A stretch of 64,000 nucleotides of DNA from Toxonevra muliebris (lineage: Eukaryota; Arthropoda; Insecta; Diptera; Pallopteridae), in the NCBI GenBank assembly GCA_963691655.1, contig OY829326.1:26276878-26340877 (forward strand), in the 5' to 3' direction. Every line of letters starts with the position of its first letter. Position 1 is the first letter of the stretch. The notes under the pieces are model-generated. The model saw only the letters and a program-made list of their open reading frames with translations. It made no database searches and was not told where the DNA came from. The position numbers were made by a program, and so were the translations under genes. Below, one piece after another: positions 59,870 to 64,000 of this stretch.

Positions 59870-60620
59870 AGTCCAAATATGTTGAAGATCCAAGAATAAT
59901 CCAGGATATGATTGCTGAGGAACCTGGCTTGAATCTTGAATATTTTGGGATCATCTTGGATACACGAAGGAATCAGCCCGATGAGTTCCTCGAAGTTGAA
60001 CTGTTGCTCTAAAAGAAGAACGTGCTTGTTTTGTACAATATTCACCTTCAATAAAATTGTAATAGGTGATAAAGATTGGTTCTTTAAGTACAATTCACAA
60101 ACAAAGCAAAAGTCAATGGCATAGAGCCCAGAAAATGCTTATCTACCCATTAAGGTCAAGCAGCAAAAGGAACCATGCAAATTTTTTTCACCAGAGAAAA
60201 AATTGTAGCTGTTAATCAGCTAAAAACTGCACAGACGACAACTGCTAAATGGTATACTGAAATCTACTTACAACAAGTTTTCGAAACCTTGTTGGAAAAC
60301 CAGAAAAAAAGCGGAGCTGCGCCACTACTTTTTGCATCACAATCACGCTTTAATTCGCACCGTTTGAAGAAATCCGTACAGCACCATTTTATTCGGATCT
60401 AGTGCAGTATGTTTTTGGTTGCTTCCAAAAAGAAAAAAATCTTGAGAGAAAAGTTCTTAGGCAATAACGCAGTTGATGTCGAAGATGCAAACCTAAAAAA
60501 AAATTGATTTTGAGGACTGTCTTTCGATGTGTATCCATCGGCTTGAAAAATGTATAGAAATTAATGGCAATTATGTCGAAAAATTTAAAAACGATGAAGA
60601 TTGAAATAATGAAATTGAAA
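59870..60620 (+). pseudogene. Decayed mariner-like transposase, second lineage
   Basis: Scattered pieces in order: HLGYTKESAR (just before the catalytic domain, from the HLGY.K.SARWVPR signature) near 59955, IVIGDKDWFFKYNSQTKQKS near 60055 (IVTGDEKW with the first aspartate kept) and MCIHRLEKCIEINGNYVEKF near 60530-60590 (the usual C-terminus HRMQKCI..NGEYFEK). The middle with the second and third aspartates is largely lost or unreadable. The SARWVPR and SQTKQKS style differs from the mariner at 13533-14476. No ends are found. Confidence 0.68.
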
Positions 60621-61441
60621 TGGGTTTTGGCCTTTTCCTTGTAACGGCTAACAAAGTGAACTTTTGTTAGTTTCTCCGTAATGCTTTGCTTTTACTTAGG
60701 CTCATATAAAAGCCAGCAATTGTACGCGACGTTGCCTGCTTTGGTTTATTTTTGAATTTATAACATGTTCTAAAATCTGAATTGTTGTTGTACATACATA
60801 CATACATATAAGTATAAGCTGTGAAAATGGTAAAATTAAATTTCTTTTTAACTTTGCACTTGCAGACACTAAAATTTCATCTTGACTTCTCTATACTAAA
60901 ATTTTGGTAAACTAAAAAGAAATGACTTAAAAGAACTGAATTTAATCACTTTACCAAAATTTTAAATTAAAATTTCACGAGCACCATGTTTTATAAAACT
61001 TTAAATGCGGTTTAAGTAACATTTTTTAGTCTGAAAGAAATGAACTCAATGACCATAGATTTGAACAAAAATTCTACGCAAATTCTAAAAAACTTTAATT
61101 GCATTTAAAAACATCAAAAACTCCTTTAAAGAATTCAGAAAAATATTAAAAAATAAATTTTTCACACATTAAAAATAAAATCGACTAATTGATTTTTTAA
61201 GACTACAAACCAAAATGTATCTGAAATTTCAAAAAACTTAAGAAACATTTATAAAAGCCAATGATGTATCATTACTTTTCTGTATTTAGATTTTGAGAAA
61301 ATATTTCAGATTTTTTTCGGCAATTTTTTGACAAAAAAAAGTTAGTTAATGTAAACTTTAGTACTAAAATTTGATCGCTTTACCAGCACTTTAAACATAA
61401 ATGTGTATAACGGTATAAAAAATTGTAAATGCACTTTTAAG
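60621..61441. other. AT-rich non-coding DNA
   Basis: CATA repeats near 60793-60808. Otherwise plain AT-rich DNA with no gene. Confidence 0.45.
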
Positions 61442-61449
61442 GACTAGGA

Positions 61450-61647
61450 ATGCACGATTATGGTACTGTGACTTTAACCCCAAAACCCACCTTGGATATG
61501 ATAGTGGTTATATCCATTTTCATGGTCCCAGGAGTAGTTTTCTTCTACTTCAGTAGGGAAACTGTTAACCATATAAAAAGCATTAGCGAAAAATATGAAC
61601 CGAAGGCGATACTTCCCCAAAAGTTAATTGGAAGTGACGATGATTAA
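61450..61647 (+). CDS. Small membrane-protein reading frame or terminal exon (65 codons)
   Basis: MHDYGTVTLTPKPTLDMIVV then ISIFMVPGVVFFYFSRETVN, HIKSISEKYEPKAILPQKLI and GSDDD, stop at 61645. One hydrophobic span (about residues 16-35) separates a short polar head from a basic then acidic tail, a layout with positive charge just after the membrane. Composition and codon use (GTG, ACC, GTC, TTC, AGC) look coding against the AT-rich flanks, and there is no low-complexity cause. AG dinucleotides at 61440-61441 and 61446-61447 would both enter this frame in phase 1, the phase left by the exon at 29360, so it could be an alternative last exon of that gene. The pyrimidine tract is weak. I do not recognise a family. 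Confidence 0.45.
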   Translation: MHDYGTVTLTPKPTLDMIVVISIFMVPGVVFFYFSRETVNHIKSISEKYEPKAILPQKLIGSDDD

Positions 61648-61849
61648 ATTTAATAATTTTTCTTCGGCTTTATACAATTATTTATAAATTTTAAAACATA
61701 AATATTACTTGAAACAATTCCAAAAGCTTCAGAGGTTTGTTTAATGTTTTCTTCTAACTCATGTAAAAAAAACAATGGATGCATGCAAGGCACGCAAGAG
61801 ATTTGATGTGTTAACAGTAAACGGTAAGCTCACATATGTATAGCCATTA

Positions 61850-62160
61850 GGGCGTACCAATTTGTATGGATGAATTTTTTTTTTTAAAGTACTACGACAG
61901 AAGAGTTCCATATTCTATTCTTATCAAATTTGCCGAAGAAAGTATGACAAAAAAAATGGAGCCTGCCACCCGGAAAATTCGTAGAAGTTAAAGTAATATT
62001 AAACGTAACTATCGATTTTTATTCAAGCAACTATAGTACATAGTACTGAAATTTTTCGAGTTTTACGTGGAGTAGGATACATTTTTTTTGCCATACTTTC
62101 TTTGGCAAAGTTGCTTAGATTCGAATAAAGAGTACATTAAAAAAAAAAATTGATACGCCC
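61850..62160. mobile_element. 311-bp foldback MITE with TA target
   Basis: The ends GGGCGTACCAATTT and (inverted) GGGCGTATCAATTT are flanked by TA (61848-61849, 62161-62162). The two halves are imperfect inverse copies for about 130 bp, e.g. GCCGAAGAAAGTATGACAAA against the inverse of TTTGCCATACTTTCTTTGGC. R copies A and B lack it. Confidence 0.85.
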
Positions 62161-62433
62161 TACGAATCTAGCGATTAGATGTTTAATCTGTATGCTTAGG
62201 TAAATTATTCAAATTAAAACAATTCTTTTACAAACTTAAAGATTTATTAGATATCATTAACTTTTATATATAAAAGCCCAATTCACTATAAATTGCAAAT
62301 GGTCTTACATCATTGCAAATACAAATTTTTATTCCATATCGCCTATATTTGTTGTTGTAATAGCATTAATATTTTGCAATTGCACCAAATCGTAGTTGCA
62401 TTATTTTTCTTTTACTCAATGCATCGGGCACTA

Positions 62434-63736
62434 AAGCGCGGTTCACGCGAAATTGGCACGCAGGAAAGTTGCTGTATCTTTTTAACCAGAACACTCAAAA
62501 TAACAAAAAATACATTAAATAATAAGTTTAATATTGTATTTTAATACTATAATATTAAAAGATTTAAATTTTTTTTATTGTGCAAAAAGTTCCGGGTATT
62601 CCTTTTAATGGACCCCATCAACCTTTGAACATCCGCTCTGGATACTTTTGCGGCTATTTGGTTCCATTTTAGTAACATTGAATTTACATTTTTGACAATA
62701 CCTGCATTTTTCTTCAACTTGTATTTTGTAATAGCCCAGTATTTTTCGATCGCTCGAAGCTGGGGGCAATTGGGTAGATTCATATATTTGGGCACTCATC
62801 TACTTTATTTGTCTGATACCAATCCATGGTTTTCTTAGAGTAGTGGCAACTGGCTAAATCAGGCCAAAACTTCACTGGCGAATGGTGGTGACGAACAAAT
62901 GGCAATAATCGTTTCGAAACGCACTCTTTGATGTAAATATCAGACGTCATAGAAGAGGATGTCAGAAATGCCCTGGATTTGAGACCACAGCTGCAAATAG
63001 CCTGCCACACCATTGCTTTCTTTACAATCTTATCCATTTTTATGTACTTGAATTTTGAGGGTACATTACCACGATTCGTTGCCATATAAAATTTTTGACC
63101 TTTGAAGGTGTTTAAGATCAAATTTTACATATGATTCGTCATCCACAATAATGCATCCATTGAATTTGGTCAAAACATTATTATAAAGAAGACGAGCACG
63201 TTTTTTGGCCAGCAAATTCTGTTTGTCTATTCTATTTGGATATTTTATAGCACGATAGCACTTTAGCTCAGCATAAAAGCGTATTCGTCTAGCAGTATTT
63301 TTGCTGGTATTGCATTTTTTGGCACGATCGCTATCCGATAGTCCGGGATTGTTTTTGATGGACCTCAAGATCTTTGCCTTTAATTTTAGGTTGGTGGTTC
63401 CCGTTTTGTTCACAACTTTTTTAGCTCTTTCAACACTAAGAGTTTCTTTATATCGTTTTATAACTCCACATACCGTTTTTTTGGAGATACTTAACACTTT
63501 CGCAATCTTTGAACCAAACCACGACGGATTTTCAATAAATTTGTTCACAATCAATTTTCTATTTGCAGCTTCCATTGTGCACACAATCACCAACTTGCGA
63601 TCAATTAATATGAAAAATTTATCAACTTACGGTAATGGTATTGTAAACAAATCCCAGTAAAAAATTTGTTGTTCTTATGACTAGGGGCGACGTGGTTACC
63701 ACAACAAAGCGTGCCAATTTGGCGTGAACCGCGCTT
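62434..63736 (-). mobile_element. DD37E transposon, family 2
   Basis: The inverted ends AAGCGCGGTTCACGC then AAATTGGCACGC (one mismatch) are flanked by TA (62432-62433, 63737-63738). The insertion is within R copy C; copy B shows the empty site as GGGCACGATATG. At 1303 bp it is full length. The termini are unrelated to family 1. Confidence 0.93.
62547..63575 (-). pseudogene. DD37E transposase, family 2, nearly intact with two frameshifts
   Basis: From the ATG at 63575 (MEAANRKLIVNKFIENPSWF) it runs through a paired helix-turn-helix region (IAKVLSISKKTVCGVIKRYK, then GLSDSDRAKKCNTSKNTARR IRF). Then VDDESYVKFDL (first D), MVWQAICSCGLKSRAF, FWPDLASCHYSKKTMDWYQ (second D) and NCPQLRAIEKYW (E), ending NLLIL at 62547. 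I count 37 residues between the second D and the E. Only two shifts, near 63100 and near 62790, break the frame, and no internal stop is seen otherwise. All three catalytic residues are present. It is the least damaged transposase in the window and probably the youngest insertion, since its ends are almost perfect and it lies in an already old repeat. Confidence 0.92.
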
Positions 63737-63839
63737 TATATGCACGCATATACGCAGCTGCAATAGCATCCTTTTTCTGCGCTTTAAGTTTTTCTTCCTG
63801 TCGTTTTGAAATTTTATTAGATGTGAAAATTTTACATAA

Positions 63840-63915
63840 CGTCGCCTGAGAATTGATTTGTCGTATAGGTATATGAATTTGTACACACATACGCCAAATC
63901 TATTCTCAGGCGATG
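63840..63915. mobile_element. 76-bp palindromic mini-element, copy 4
   Basis: 76 bp with CGTCGCCTGAGAATTGATTT as the left arm. It is flanked by ATAA on both sides (63836-63839 and 63916-63919), a perfect 4-bp direct duplication and the clearest one in the R family. Confidence 0.9.
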
Positions 63916-63936
63916 ATAAGTGCTTTCCCCATTTAA

Positions 63937-64000
63937 CCTTAGAAAGGCAACAGGGGTGACTAGTCACCCCACTACTTTTTAAAAGCACCGCAAAGAGATT
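63937..64000. mobile_element. piggyBac-like MITE, copy 3, cut by the window edge
   Basis: TTAA at 63933-63936 then CCTTAGAAAGGCAACAGGGG. Just inside is the palindrome GGGGTGACTAGTCACCCC. The other end lies outside the window. Confidence 0.75.

Larger units (their letters stand above)
61770..64000 (-). repeat. R repeat family, copy C, cut by the window edge
   Basis: Inverted relative to copy A, like B. It starts near ATGGATGCATGCAAGGCACG CAAG. Two later insertions are nested in it, at 61850-62160 and 62434-63736; copies A and B show the uninterrupted sites. It continues past 64000. Confidence 0.8.

Overview
The window is AT-rich eukaryotic DNA of the kind seen in introns and intergenic regions of higher flies. 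The basis for this is a schizophoran-type mix of DNA transposons (mariner, Tc1, DD37E, piggyBac-like TTAA elements, hAT, PIF/Harbinger, Helitron), LINE fragments with (TAA)n or poly(A) tails, tRNA-derived SINEs, many CA/GA/CATA microsatellites and fly-type splice signals. The species cannot be named from sequence alone. I see no bacterial-style operons, rRNA, functional tRNA or CRISPR. Almost every long reading frame is either transposase/reverse-transcriptase debris or a chance frame.

Layout. 1-9 kb: unique AT-rich DNA with a long-TIR MITE (2214-2730) and the first copy (A, 5.05-7.03 kb) of a repeat family, here called R, that carries a piggyBac-like MITE and a 76-bp perfect-ended hairpin. 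9-15.5 kb: a huge degenerate array of a TATAGTAAAAATTT phrase, broken by a TTAA element (10174-11403), a mariner copy (13533-14476) and a Penelope-like, hammerhead-like segment (15040-15143). 16-20.8 kb: a CTAG-box element, a second degenerate array, a TTAA element, a 59-bp tandem repeat and a third array. 21-28.5 kb: a DD37E transposon whose transposase is split by the 76-bp hairpin, then a Tc1-like element (24686-28462) into which a LINE and a second DD37E copy have jumped. 29-34 kb: a candidate two-exon micro-gene on + (29282-29360 joined to 33746-33843) whose intron holds a TG-rich degenerate array. 35-46 kb: a TTAA element, an I-like LINE split by a 2.2-kb TIR element that itself holds a 0.7-kb foldback and R copy B, and a third DD37E copy. 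48-56 kb: SINEs, a PIF/Harbinger MITE and a Helitron-like element with a hAT element inside. 58-64 kb: GC-richer minisatellites, a mariner relic, a small membrane-protein reading frame (61450-61647) and R copy C with a MITE and a second DD37E family inserted.

How it fits together. The best host-gene signals are a textbook recursive splice site on the minus strand (24581-24612), which suggests that at least part of the window lies in a very long intron of a minus-strand gene; the two-exon plus-strand micro-gene; and the small membrane frame near 61.5 kb. The most unusual mobile object is the 76-bp palindromic element. It occurs in two unrelated contexts, each with its own 4-bp A/T target duplication, and one insertion has an empty site in a sister transposon copy in this same window.
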